From positions 27,062,330 through 27,126,329 of the forward strand of contig CM067566.1 in the NCBI GenBank assembly GCA_034336665.1: a stretch of DNA of 64,000 nucleotides, written 5' to 3'. This DNA is from Luscinia megarhynchos. Its lineage: Eukaryota; Chordata; Aves; Passeriformes; Turdidae. The translations under genes and the position numbers were made by a program. Below, piece after piece: positions 14,420 to 27,574 of this stretch. The number at the start of each line of letters is the position of its first letter. Positions within the stretch are counted from its first letter, which is position 1. The notes beneath the pieces are model-generated. The model did no database searches and was not told where the DNA came from. It saw only the letters and a program-made list of their open reading frames with translations.

Positions 14420-15030
14420 TTCAGGATTTGAATACCACAACTGTGGAAAAGATGGTGGTAGAAAATGAGCCAGAAATGTGTCCTTGCTGCAGAGGAGGTA
14501 AGTGGCAAATGCTAAGGAAAGCAGTGCCTGCAGATCAAGGGGGGCAGTTCCTTACCTCTGCTGAGCACTGGGGAGGGTGCCTGTGTGCTGTGTCCTGCAC
14601 TGGGATGTTCAGGACAAAAGAGATGAGAACATACTGGAGAGAGTCCAGTGAAGATGGTTAAGAGACTGGAGCATTTATTCTATTAGAAAAAAACTATTTA
14701 GCTCACAAAGAGAAAGCTCAGGGACACCTTAGCAACATGTATAAATGTCTGAAGGGAGGCTGCAAAGAGAACAGAGCCCTTCGGGGGTGCCCAGTGACAG
14801 GACCAAAGGCAGTGAAATGCAGGACTGAATATCAGAAAACACTTTTTACTGTGAGGGTGACCAAGCACTGCCAGGTCAGGGGTGCCCAGGGGTGTTGTGA
14901 GCTTCCACCTCTGTAGGTGTTCAGAGGGTGTCTGGGCATGGCTTGGGGAGCTGGCTCTCAGGGGCTGTGATTGAGCAGGGGGCTTGGACCAGAGGTGCCC
15001 CCCATCCTCAACCATTCTGTGATTCTGTGA
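14420..15030 (+). mobile_element. CR1 LINE 3' fragment
   Basis: It contains CTGCTGAGCACTGGGGAGGG, AAAAACTATTTAGCTCACAA, GTGACCAAGCACTGCCAGGT, TCCACCTCTGTAGGTGTTCA and a terminal CATTCTGTGATTCTGTGATA with the 8-bp repeat typical of CR1 ends. It is about 600 bp, 5'-truncated and decayed. Confidence 0.9.
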
Positions 15031-16679
15031 TAACAATCTTGATATGCTTCATGGGGACTTACTATAAAAGCAACCAAATTTGATCTTTGAATGTGACAGA
15101 ATCTTCATTGCAATTTGCATAGCTTTTACTGGACAGTGCTGTCCCCTGTGTAGCAATATTGTGAAAAGGGGAGTTTACAGCAGATGTTGCTGCTTTGAGA
15201 TCTCTCCAATACATCTACTGACTGTAATTGCCATTGCTAAAGTGCTGAAGGAGTTTGTCCATGCTTTAAATTTCTTCTAAGTCAGTTTATTCATGCAAGA
15301 GGTGAAAACCTCCATACTGTACCTTCAAATCCCAAGAGGTGAGGAGGCTTTTAAACTCTTTTTCTATACTCCATTACCTAGTTCACCTTAAGTAGACAAA
15401 TTCTTACAGTGTTTAAACTTCAATCTCTTTCCCTGTAAAACAAAGAACCACAAGCCCTTGCTGGCTGTATGACATTAATAATGCATAAAGATATAGATGG
15501 ACATCTACCATGTGAGTGGAAGACATTCTCTCAGCTTTAGAGGGTATTTCCCCATCAAAATAAGCATAATGAAATTCATTAGGAGCAAAGAAAAACAGAA
15601 GCATTCCTTTAAAATGGCTTGAGTACAATTCTTGAGATATGGATACATTAAATATATGTAAAAGGCAACAAGAAAATAATTGTAAAGCGTTACATTTTTC
15701 TCAAGGCCACTTAAACTTTTAAAATAAATCTGCCATCATTAAGAGAGTCACAAAGAAGCTGGAGGGTTAGGCAGTTCTGGAAGATGATCACTGTCCCTGC
15801 ACGGATGACTCAAAGCACAGATGCCATTTAGTGGCTGGGTGGTAGCAGATGGAAGAGATGGGTTTTCCTCCTGGATATATCAAGTGAACAGCAGAGATCT
15901 GCAGACATGAAACCACACTCGTCTTCCACATACACAGACCTAGCTTGTCCTTTGTGGAAAGTGATTTACACTACTGTGTGGGGCAGCACCTGGCTTTTGA
16001 GCTATTGTGAGGCTTTCCAAGCAGCCAAAGCAGCTTCCCTCTGGAAGCTACAGTATGACAAGACTGGAGAAAGACTGAGGCTGCCTGGAGGAGAAGATGA
16101 GCCACTAGGCATTGTCAGTCTTGACTGTGGTGCATTGAGACTAGACCTATTTCATCTGCAAAGGAAAACTGTGCAAATACTGCCTTCTGGATTAGCCTCT
16201 CCTTTACTACTCAGTCCTCAAGGTGTATGAGATGCTTCTTTCAGTACACAAAGATTTTGACATTTAGCTCATAGAATCAGAAAAGTTATCTATCTTGGAA
16301 AGAGTTAATACTAAGGGAGTGAATTATTAAAAATATGATCTTTTTGTCTCAGGGCATAGGCTGGTCACCCACACTTATTCCTATCTCATGATGAAATGGG
16401 ATGATTCTCATCCTCTGCTCCTTTGAGCACCTCTGTCTCAAACAGCACTTTTAGATATAAAATTAATCCAAAAACTTTGAATCTTAGAGGAAAATACCAA
16501 AAAATTTCATCTGGTTTAGTAAATATGATACTGTCCAAAATTAAATTAACATCTTTTTGTTTAAAAGAAACAACAAGAGAGGGAAGGAAAAGATATTTTG
16601 CTCGTTCTGTGCCTCAAGAGCTCCTCTGATCTCTTTTTGGTTTTCCTCAAGCTCTTCCAATTCCTGGATGCAGCTTACT
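15031..16679. other. Intergenic, no gene recognised
   Basis: Unique DNA. A very short CATAGAATCAGAAAAGTT-type motif near 16,268-16,302 may be a remnant of a minus-strand CR1 end. Confidence 0.5.
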
Positions 16680-16855
16680 CTTCAGGCTCCCCAGGAATGT
16701 GGTCACATCACCAAACCTTACAGAGTGCAAGGAGTGTTTAGACAGTGCTCTCAGGCACATGGTGTGACTCCTGGGGTGTTCTGTGCAGGGCCAGGAGTTG
16801 GACTCAATGATCCTGATGGGTCCCTTCCAGCTCAAGGTACTCTATGATTCTTTCT
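16680..16855 (+). mobile_element. Short CR1 LINE 3' fragment
   Basis: GTGCTCTCAGGCACATGGTG, GTGACTCCTGGGGTGTTCTG, GGAGTTGGACTCAATGATCC, GGGTCCCTTCCAGCTCAAGG and CTCTATGATTCT in order, the CR1 terminus on the + strand. Confidence 0.88.
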
Positions 16856-18798
16856 CCATTCCTCTCCACAGTATTTACAACATCATTTCTTCAACAGCAT
16901 ATTCTGCAGCACAGGAGATTGTTATAAGTTGTGTACTACTTTCCCAGTTTTTTGAAGAACAATAAACTAGTTTTTGATATTTTGGTTAAATTATTTTTTT
17001 TAAAAATCCATAAGACCATGACCATCACGAACCAATGCATTTTGCTAAAACTTACAACAGTGTTGCTGTTGACATTCTCAGATTGAGTTACATTATTGTA
17101 GAGTAGTTTGAGCATTATTCAAAGCCTGATTTATTTCTGAGAATATTAAATACTGACTTTTATTTGCTTAGCATTGACAAAAGAGTCTGATTAAAAATAT
17201 GTAACCTTTTATACCCATCTAGAACCATCATTTGATTCCATTAAATAACTCTGTGAAGTCTCTCCTTGCTTTCCTGTGTAAGTCATTAAACACACCAATA
17301 ACCAAAAGCACTTTTAGGCTATCACTGGAGACCACAAAGTATCCTACAGATACACAGCACAGTTCTAATAGGACCAGTAAGTTCCCCCATTTCTCCATTC
17401 TCAATGGAGATAAATCTGGTTTCTTTCTTCAAAGTTTCCTACAGAGAACATAATCAATTAACTCCAGTACCAGGCATGTCTTGATATAAAACCTACTGCT
17501 TTCATTAGAACAGGAATACACTGGGTAAATAGCATTAGAAAACTACTTGGAGACAACTCTAACCTCAGGAACCCACCATTTGAATAACAACTAGGACACT
17601 TGAAAATGCCTTTGGTAAATAGATTAGAAATACAAAAAAGAATCCTGGAGTGGGCAACAAAACCTTTTGCTTATTTGTAATCTTAAAAAGAAAAAGAAAT
17701 CTTCAGCCTTATATCTAAAATGACTTCTATATTAAATTGCAGGACAAAGTTTTCCCCAGCTTGCCCTTTCTTCCTGTACAGATGTTCTTTCTGTAGATGT
17801 AGAGCAAATATTGCTGTCCAAGGGGCTGCAATGCCATCTACTTGAATTTTCCCATTCACCATTATAAATGAAGCTGTTCACAGCAAAATTATCAGATACC
17901 ACTCATCAATATGCATTCATGTGTGCAAAAGTGCAGATTTCACTATTTTAACACTACTAATATTATTAAATTATTAATAAAAAGGACAGCAAGTAGTTGT
18001 TAAAACACCGACCTATCTTCTTTGCCTTTGAAAGTAAAACCTTAAAGATTTTAAGGGCTTTTAAATTATTTCTTTTAAAATTGGTAAGTTCATACATAAA
18101 ATCTCCCTCTTCAGCTTTCAGAGGCAAAAGCCTGAGCTTTGAAATTTTGACTGTTTCAGAATTTCCTGAACAGTATTAAATAGCATTCACCTGGTGCAAG
18201 TCCTTGTCTTATAATAATGGCTCCAACCTCACAGATAAAGGACACATACACAAAACCAAAAAACAAAACATGCTGAAACATCACCAGTAAATAACTATAT
18301 ATATATAAATACTGGCAGCAAAATGTAGACATTGGAACATATTTTAGAAAGCCAAGCATAAGATTCTTTCACTGAGACTTTATTAAGGGCTGCATTGTGA
18401 GTAAGACTATGTCATACTAGGGCCAGAACAGTCCACAAAGTCACTGGTATATGCACCTCTCCTGTGCAATTACTACCAAATGAAACAACACCAAAACACT
18501 TGATAAGTAACTTGCAATCACATTTACCTCAGCTGTTCTCCAATATATCAATCAGTTTTACATTAAACACATAAATACTGATTTTCACATAAAGACTTAG
18601 CACACAGCATTCTAAACAACTGATTTTTAATTTTTTTTTCTGAGGTATTGGTCTTCAAGGTCTTTCAAAGACCTAAAAAAAGGAAATAGCAAAAATTCAC
18701 TTATGTTGTCTTGAGACATATCACACATTCAGGCCATCCTTCCAGAAAAGTCTACAAAGGAGGAAATTTTCCAGTGTAGTGGGTCCCCCAAACTACAG
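16856..18798. other. Intergenic, no gene recognised
   Basis: AT-rich unique sequence leading up to the GATAG array. Confidence 0.6.
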
Positions 18799-18957
18799 AG
18801 GATAGGATAGGATAGGATAGGATAGGATAGGATAGGATAGGATAGGATAGGATAGGATAGGATAGGATAGGATAGGATAGGATAGGATAGGATAGGATAG
18901 GATAGGATAGGATAGGATAGGATAGGATAGGATAGGATAGGATAGGATAGGATAGGA
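18799..18957. repeat. (GATAG)n pentanucleotide microsatellite, 31 perfect units
   Basis: Thirty-one uninterrupted GATAG units run from 18801 to 18955, with partial units at both ends. There is not a single mismatch over 155 bp, which points to recent expansion and likely length polymorphism. Confidence 0.98.
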
Positions 18958-21900
18958 AACTAAGAAATCTCTGGAATGGTTTGAAGGATTTTAAATTTAA
19001 ATAATCATCTTTAACATTTTAAAGAGTGTTCTATATGGCACACTGGTTTTGCTATGCAGTACAGCATTGATTCTACTACACTGGACATTTATTTCTTAAC
19101 TACTTCAGACACAGTTTGATGGCATTGTGGCTTAATTTCCAAAATATCAGAAAGATACTCACCAACATTTTACTTCACAAGGTCAAGAGCCTGAGATATA
19201 ATCAACATTTTTTTATTAGATTTCAGGTCTGGTTTTATTTGAAAATACTGCCTGTTTGGAGAGTGGTGCAATTTTCTTTCCTTTAACTTTCAATAAATTA
19301 TAGCTTGGAGGTGCGTTTTACCAGATAAATATGGAAACGTTCTTCTCTTCTTTGGAATAATTTGTTTAAAAAAAAACCCCAATGTTTTTATTACAAAAGG
19401 GCTCCTTGAAACATAAGAAATATTAAGAAATATTCTGTAGAACAGAACACTGATTATACTGCCAATTCTGTGAACTGACATTAAAAATCAGGCAGCTTGC
19501 AAAAGTTTGGAACTGTAAGAATTACAAAGTGGTATCTAGTTTAACAGTCACCTTCATGGTAAGTGGGACAGCTGATGTTGTAGCCTGTTAAAGGAAGCAA
19601 TATTTGTCAATATTTGCCAAATGCTGTACAAGTTTCATGCTTACAGAAAAGGTTTATCCTGTTCATGTAACTAAACAAAAATCTATTATCTCTAAAAAGC
19701 CTGTTTATTTTGTATCCACTAAAAAATTTGAATCAAAATTGCTTTGCTCTTTATTTTAATAAAAGAGGATTATTCTATTTATATAAATGTATTAAAACTT
19801 AAAGTACAGAAAAATATCTTGTCCTTCTTTCTCTGTTGTCCTGCTTGCTGTAGAGGGTGTCTTTGAACTAGTCTGAAAGTCTAAAATAATCAGATATAAA
19901 TCTCTCATCTTGAATATTCATTGCCTTCATATAAAAGAACTGTTTTCATGCATCCTTAACTATCTCATTTCACCCTTGTTCTCTCTCTTTACCCTCTGCA
20001 GAATGTAAAATAACAGCAAAGACTCGAACCAAATTGCTGCTTCAATATGAGAAATAGCCACAGTTCTCTTAAAGTACTGACATATTTTAGTACTCCAGCA
20101 TTTATGACAAATAATATATATTGAAGGGCCAAATTTCCCCAGAGTATACACACTGCCAGTGTTCAATACTGTCATCTACTCTTCTTTCATACCACAGCAA
20201 AGGCTGCCAAGGGCAGCTCCCTCAAGACTGGGAAACTGATATCAGCTAGGTTAGCACTCTCGTACTCAAGGCAGGAATGACAGCTCCAACTGAAAGGGTC
20301 TAAAACATCAGAACTGTCAATAATGTTGCACACTCCAAGCAAAGGCTCTTTCTCCTTCTAAATTATATTTGCATAAATACAGTGGTTATATATATGGGGC
20401 AGCAGCATTATTGGATTAATTATTTATCTGCAGAAATCTATTTTCCCTACCTGCACTCTTGCTGGCTTCTTTGCTTGGAGCAACTATTCAGTAAATACTT
20501 AAGCTTTTCAAAATCTGTGAGACAAGAGGAATATGCAAACCTTGGGCTCTGCAAATATGTGGGTTGTATTCCACCTTCCCCACTTAAATATTTTAATTAT
20601 AAAAGTTTCTACAGTAGTGGTGGGGAATTATCTGTGAAACGAACTTTTGGTTTCTTCAGAAAAAGTCCCAAGGTATATCTTAATTTATAAAACAGATTCT
20701 TTATAAAATACAATAATATACATGTTGGGGAATACTTAATATTTAATATTTGAATGCTTTCTACTACACAAATAAAAACTCAACCAACAGCTACAACCTT
20801 TTGAGTCTCAGCTTTCATACAGTAGCTGATTTTCAACCTGCTCTGTCCACTACAGAGTCTGTGTCCGAAAGATGTTGAACTTTCTGATGTGATTTATTTT
20901 CTTACTACTGCTTCAAGAATATAGGAAAAAGTAGAAAGAATTTGTTGTGATCTGTCCAGGCAGACCTCTATACCTGGCCACATCTCCTGTAAATGAAGGA
21001 ACTTTTATGTACATGCAAGGTCAACCAGATGGGCAGACTACAGCAAAGTTGGAGACTGGATGGGTAAAAGGAGGAATAAAGCTCAACATTTGGCAACATC
21101 TTGTGTCTGACATTGCATACCACAAAAATGAGTAGAAGCTATATTATTTCACAGGATAAAAAGCAACTTGTGAAACAACCTATCACAGAAGAAACCACAT
21201 GCTTTGCAGAGATAAGTCACAGTTTTACATGTTTTAAACTGTCCAAAAAAGCAGACAATCCTATGGTCACATTGTCCATACACACAGGGTTCTGAGACAT
21301 TTCTCTGAAGAGAGCTAGAAATAAAGAGACTGACATAGATAAGGTTGCCATAGGGTAAAAAGGAAATTCCTCCCATGAGCTCACGAAAACAGAGGAAATA
21401 AAAGGCAGAAAAAAATTCTTGGTTTTCACAAAAAAAACCCAACTTGCTTCGGATCTTTAAGGGACCATTGGAACTGAAGCTGTCCAATAAATAGACAAGC
21501 AAGTCCTAAACTGAACATTGCCCTGGGCACTCATGTCAGTGTATCTAGTAAAAAGAAAACCAGTACAAAAAGTTACTGCTTGAATGAAAGAAAAATACTT
21601 CAAAACCTATTTATGTATGCACTTTGTTTTAAATGAGAACAGTTAATCCAATGGGATTATTCATTTGCTTCAAGGGTAAGCAGCTGGAGAGAAGAGGAGC
21701 AAAGCAAAGCAATGAAAAAAAATATGCATCAAGGAAAACAGTGGCATACTTGTTGCTATGTGTTCATTATTTAAAATATACATTTATAATTTAAACCATC
21801 GTAATCATCTGCAACATTCTAGCCTAGAAAACATTTTTACAAAAGGCAATTGCACAAAAGGCACACATGCAAGTACATGCAATCATTATTGCCACACACT

Positions 21901-24900
21901 CAATTTCCCCACCTTTTGGATTATGTTATATAGACATTCAAAAAAGATGTTAATGTTGATAGATGCTCAAAAAGCCACACAAGAGAGAGCACACCCAGAG
22001 CAGTACATGCTTCAGCAGGAGTCCATGCTCAGTCAGGGCACCCACCCCAGGAGAAACTGAAACTGGGGTGATGTGGATTCTCTGGTGTCCAATAAGACAT
22101 TCATTATGATCAAAACTTCTTGTGTGGCTAGTGCTTCACAGCAGCCCTCACCAGCTTTGCCTGATATCCAAGCAGGGAGTAGGTCCCCCACAGCCATAAT
22201 GCAACTCTGCTACAAAATCAAACACTCAGTAGGCAGAAATTCTTTGGAAAGCAGGTTTAATTAGTTGCAGAATAAATTAATTAATTAGTTCAATAAAAGG
22301 GCTTGATTCTGAAATGTTTTTATGTTTGGCAGATATAATGAAAATTTATTAACTTGTTGCAATACTCTTGAATCCTTGGGGTGGGAGAACAGATGTATTT
22401 TTATTCAGCATTGTTTCCAGGTTATTGGACAAAATTTCCAAAATATGACAACAAAATCAGCAGTCTCTAGCTTGGATCCACTAAACAGTGCAATTGAATG
22501 AATCTTCTCATTATGCAGTATTCTCTAGTTCTAACTCAAATTTCAGACAAGGAAAAGTTACAAATCACCCCGTAGTTTTATTTTATTGATCTTACACCAA
22601 AATGTAATTCTAGTTTTCTATTTTCACTTCTGGAGTGAAATATATGAAAAAAACCATAATGAAGTCAAGTTTTCAACAACAAATTTTAAGTAGTTCTCAA
22701 ATCATAAAAAGCAGAAGTTTGGCCTGGACACCTGCTCTGTTTTTCAAAAATCCTGAAAATAAAATCTTCCTCAGTTTTTGCACTCAGAGAGTTCCAAGAA
22801 CATCCACTGGGTAAAGCAAACAGAGGGTTAGAAACTTTTAAGTGCTGAAGTTTGGTAGGCAAGAAATTCGACTTTATGACCACAACAGAAGTTGTGTTTC
22901 TTATTAGAAGCAGACCAGATCAATGAGCTAGATCAAGTTAATCCTGCCATGAGAAAGGCAAATGATCTACTAGTCCTGTGAATAGTTTCATCTTTGAGTA
23001 GTTTCTTCCATGTGCAGGACTCCATTAAACTGGACAATGCAGAATGGCCATTTGTCTTCAACACTCCAGGAAAAGGAACAAGAAACTTGTTTAAATTCAG
23101 ATCACACAATTTGCAAATGCTCATATATTTGCATTAATGTATTTACATCTGCTTAATTATCCTTGTACTGAACTCTGTACTTTATAATTGACCAATTGAC
23201 CTCTTTGACAACAGCAGCCACCTCTGAAAGCATTTGGAGACATGTCCACCATTCCCTTATCAGTATTTCCCTGTGACGAATTAAATTTACTCTCAACATT
23301 TTTGTATTTTATTTCTTCTCTTAATGTATTTGACGTTAACATTTTTGAGTAACTGACCGGATAAGAACTTACAAAGTTCTATATAGAATAAAACATATTT
23401 TAAACCACACAACTGTCAACTATGCACTGATGGCCTAAATACAATATCCATACAAATTATGCAGTTGTATAGATTCCCGACTCTATGAATTTTTAAAAAA
23501 TGGATTAGATTTCCATCAGAACTTTGTAGTGTTTTAAGAGTGCTTTGCATCAGGTTGATGTATTGATTTAAAATATAAATCCACATTAATCTGAAGTAAT
23601 TGACTATCTACATTAATAATAATGTTCAATTTTCATGAGGGAAGAGAATGGTTCTTGTGCCAAGACAAATGAAATTTATTACTTGCAAGTGCAGAGGTAG
23701 AGATGAAAATCATTATTAAAAAGTATAAAGAGGCTTTTGACAGAATATCTGTTACAGTTGCTCTGGGTAACTCTGGAAGAAAAAATCCATTTATTAAAAA
23801 ATTTACAAGAAAATGAGAACATAAAAGAGCACTTTGATTGGCATCACAACCTAATTTAGTTCTAATGTATTACCAAGACACTTCTTGACTTCTTGATCAG
23901 TGTAACTCTTTACTATGTGTCCCCCTCTGTATTTTTATAAAATGTGCCACAGCTCTCAAAATCCTGAACTAAAATTTCAAAAGCTTTCAGCTGTCAGAAG
24001 ATTAATGGTCATCAACTCATAAGATTTGTTTTAACTTTTAATTTCCTTTTTTTTTGGTTATTTATTCTTATCTTTATGGTTTACCTCCACAAAGACAACT
24101 GTATGATATGAAACGAGTTATATCTGAATAACAGAGTGCTGAATCCACCACGCCAGGATTTCACGCTGTTAATTAAATGTGGCTGCAATTCATCAAAGTG
24201 TTATTAGGTGCTCTGCAGAACAGGAACTGAAAGTTTTATTATTTAAGTTAATTTGCTTACAGCCCTATTTTTTAGTTCATATACGTGTAAAAGTCAATGT
24301 GTAAATTCTTCATAGAAGAGTGGGATACTTCATTCTTTTCTGTTATATTTCAAAATATGCTTTCAAACTCCATCCATAAAACAGCTTCTGGTTACTATTC
24401 CTTGAAGGATGTGTTTATTTTATTTCTATTGAAAGGAAAATTTTGGATAGGATGTTGGCATGGTGTGGGACCATTTATCCCAATGACACTCATGATTACA
24501 TTTTGAAAATGATAAACCGGTATAAAGCCAATGTAAACCTGATGAATTTGAGCTTCTGTTGAATAAAATTAAGAATAAACTCTTTTACCTCCTTTCTTCC
24601 AAGAAAAGAGTACAGTACTGCTTTTTAAAACCAAGTAATTACATCATACCATTAGAAACACCAGTCATATTTAGGGTTTAATGTTCTTTACTAGAACTGA
24701 TAAAATCTTGAGTCATTGTCTGTTTGAGCACCCAAATATCCTGGCATTGGTACGAGACTCTTTTAATGGGCTCCTCAAAACATTCAGGAGAAAAGCATTT
24801 CTGCAAGAACATTTTAACCAACTGATGTCTTTTATTTCTTGTATTTCTATGCTTCTATTTTAAAACTGAGTGTCTCGAGCTGTTGCTTACTGAATAGCAT

Positions 24901-27029
24901 TTCTGCTTGAAACCCTACTATCTCTGCTCCTTCAAAGAGTTTTCAGGACAACACATCAACAACACAGCAAGGTTTAGGTTTCACCCCACAGAGATCGAAG
25001 TTTGCTGATATAGCTACAAAAACATGGGAATAACTAGCCATAACTAGGAGCCAGATCCTCTCTATAAACACCAGTGGGGAAAGAGACCTGAGAAAAAATC
25101 ACTAGTAAATCACAGGGAAAAAATTATGATCGTTTAGAACTAGTTTTCTGAAGTCAGATTTGGAAACTGCTCTGTACAGCTAGGTCACTGTAGAATGTCA
25201 TCCATAAATTCTAGTTTACACTCTAAAATCTCAACTGTGATGTTAAAAAAGTGGTCTGGAGACTCAAATCTGTGAAGAATATTTACAGATAATAAACTAA
25301 CTGTTAACAGAAAAAACTGTACCTGGCTGAAAGCTCAAACAGAAATAGAAGCTATTGGAAAGTAAAGCCTATTATAAATTATATTTTCCAGTCTATACGG
25401 ATTCTTTGCAGTTCTGAGAAATTATTCTTCATGTTGCATTTTCCTTTCCATTATTTCATGACATTATCAAACAAGGAGCAATAGGAAAGATGCTTCCACA
25501 AGCACTAGATTGGAAGGTGTGCCAGGAACTGAGAGAAAAATCAAATGCACCTCTTCTGGGGGCTTCAACATGCAGACCACAGGGAAGTCCCTCCTAAACA
25601 CGACATATATTCTACTGCACCTGTAATGACTACTCTGAAGCCCACCAGAATCAAAGACAATTTTGCTACTGACTTAATGCACTGTGGATCAAGCCTCAAA
25701 TAAGCATGCTACATGCATATACTAATAGTAGATCCAAAGTAGAGGGACCCATCACAAATATTGTTTTTGTCTGTACTTTTGTTGCTTCAGAACAGAAAAA
25801 AATATTGAAGAATCTGAGAGGCAACATGAGCTACAGACTGGCAGAGCCAAAATCAGCTTCCTAATGAGGAGTCTGGCACTGAGTATGAGCACTGAAACCT
25901 CCAGCCATGGCACTATTAACACTGGTGGTGATGAACTGAAGCCTGGGGTATCAGCCTTGACAATTCTGCCAATGTCTGGCCGACAGAGAGGGACAGTGAA
26001 CTGCAAACCAATTTGTACAGCAGTCTCATATTCAAGGCATGGCCAAGTCATCAAAACTGTGGGCAGGAACCTGGGCATCCCTGTGCCTTAGATATCCTCT
26101 GGAAACTCACCATAAGAAGGCATTTTCCTGATATGCTGATGTCTTGATTTGGAAGTGAGCATCTTGCTCTTTTCCTAAAATAAAACTTTAAAGCTAAGAG
26201 ATTAAATTTATCCCTAAGCCCCATACTTACAAAACCTGAAGCTTATAGTAACTTTACTCTCCCAAATCAGAGGTGGAAATTAATCTATATATCTAAAAAT
26301 CACAACTCTGTTTCCAAACACAGTTTGGGACTAAAAGAGAGCATAATAAATCAAAACATAGCTTCTTTTCAATCCTCTCCCACCTGTCAACCCAATATGC
26401 TTAATATCTATAGCAGAGGATGTTTCTCCCTAATTTTACATCATTTTAACTTGATTCTGTTTTGCTTCACATAGTCAAAGCACCATGTGGACCTATGTGA
26501 GTAAATAATTCTAATATTGCCATTAAAAAAAAATAATCCTTAGATTCTAAATCTTGCCTTCACTTAAGCACTCATTTTCATACCAAAGTAACATTTCTTT
26601 CTGTGTTGCATTGAGATCACAAGAATGAAATACTCAGTAAGGTATTCAGATATACTAAGCTTGAAGATAAGAATTAGAAGAGAATATCCAAACTTTTGTA
26701 AGCAGCCAGAAACTACTCCAAAGGGCAAAACTCTAACACAGGCTTCCACGGATACCAGAATTGGAAGAGCACCCACAGACTCTGCAGAATGGCAGAAACA
26801 ACCAAATTTCCTGCAAATACATTTATGTCGGATATGAAAGATCCCTCACATATCCAAACATTCTGGGGATGGTGCCCAGGCTGCACCTGCCCTCTGGCGA
26901 CTCCTCTGGACGTGAGTTCACGTTGTTTATAGGAGTTGCATAGGGTAATTTTCTCCCTAACACTATTAATAGCCAAAAGCTATTCACTGGAGGAACATTG
27001 GTGACAGCCATAACGCTACCTAATTCCTT
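18958..27029. other. Intergenic region upstream of EXOC1L, no gene recognised
   Basis: About 8 kb of AT-rich unique DNA. The open frames around 25,752-26,091 and 26,564-26,976 overlap on both strands and resemble nothing I know. The sequence becomes GC-rich only after 27,120. Confidence 0.55.
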
Positions 27030-27141
27030 TATAAATTCTCAGCGCTTTCATCTACTGATAAAAAGAGTTGCGTTGACAGCTCTCTCTCCTTTTTTTGGTA
27101 AATCGCCTCCAGTGTGATTGCTTTGAGTCCGGGACGAAGCG

Positions 27142-27209
27142 GGACAGCTCGGGCGGGGGGACAGCTGGGGCGGGGGGACAGCTCGGGCGGGCGGACAGCT
27201 CGGGCGGGG
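27142..27209 (+). repeat. 17-bp GC-box tandem repeat, 4 copies
   Basis: Four contiguous 17-bp units of the form GGACAGCTCGGGCGGGG, at 27142, 27159, 27176 and 27193. Units 1 and 4 are identical, and units 2 and 3 differ from them by one base each. Each carries a GGGCGGG or GGGCGGGC-type SP/KLF box, so copy number would directly change GC-box number in the EXOC1L promoter. Confidence 0.95.
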
Positions 27210-27453
27210 GAGCCCGCCGGGACCTGGCGGGGCCGGTCCCGGGCGGGGCGGGGCGGGCGGTCCGGGCCCGGCCTCTCCCGGCGGCGCGGGCCGGGTTTGT
27301 CGCCGGCGGCCGGGAGGAGCGGGTGGGCGCCGGCCATGCCCGCCCCGCGCCCCGCGGCCCCGCGCGGCCGGAGCGCAGCCCCCGCCCTGCGGCTCGCCGG
27401 CGGCTGCGGGGCGCGGGGCGCCGCTGCCCGGCGCTGAGCGCGCCGAGGGTGCC

Positions 27454-27574
27454 ATGTCCTCGCTGGTGAAGGAGGACCTGGCCAAGAGGCTGTTCGGCCC
27501 GCGGCGGCAGAGGCTGCACGAGTTCATCGAGGTGGAGGGCGCGGGCGCCCAGCGCTACTACCTGTGCGCCGCAG
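27454..27574 (+). CDS. EXOC1L: EXOC1L coding exon 1 (residues 1-40, codon 41 split)
   Basis: 121 nt from the ATG to donor GTACGG at 27575, ending in phase 1. It encodes the start of the PH-like module, through RYYLCAA. It is very GC-rich because it sits inside the CpG island, unlike the two later exons. Confidence 0.92.

Noticed and set aside
18799..18957. CRISPR-like or satellite array
   Set aside because: The unit is a 5-bp perfect repeat with no spacers, which makes it a microsatellite.
25752..26091. Overlapping open frames on both strands (108 and 75 codons)
   Set aside because: They have no recognisable family, no splice context and no codon pattern that favours one strand; chance open frames are the simplest reading.
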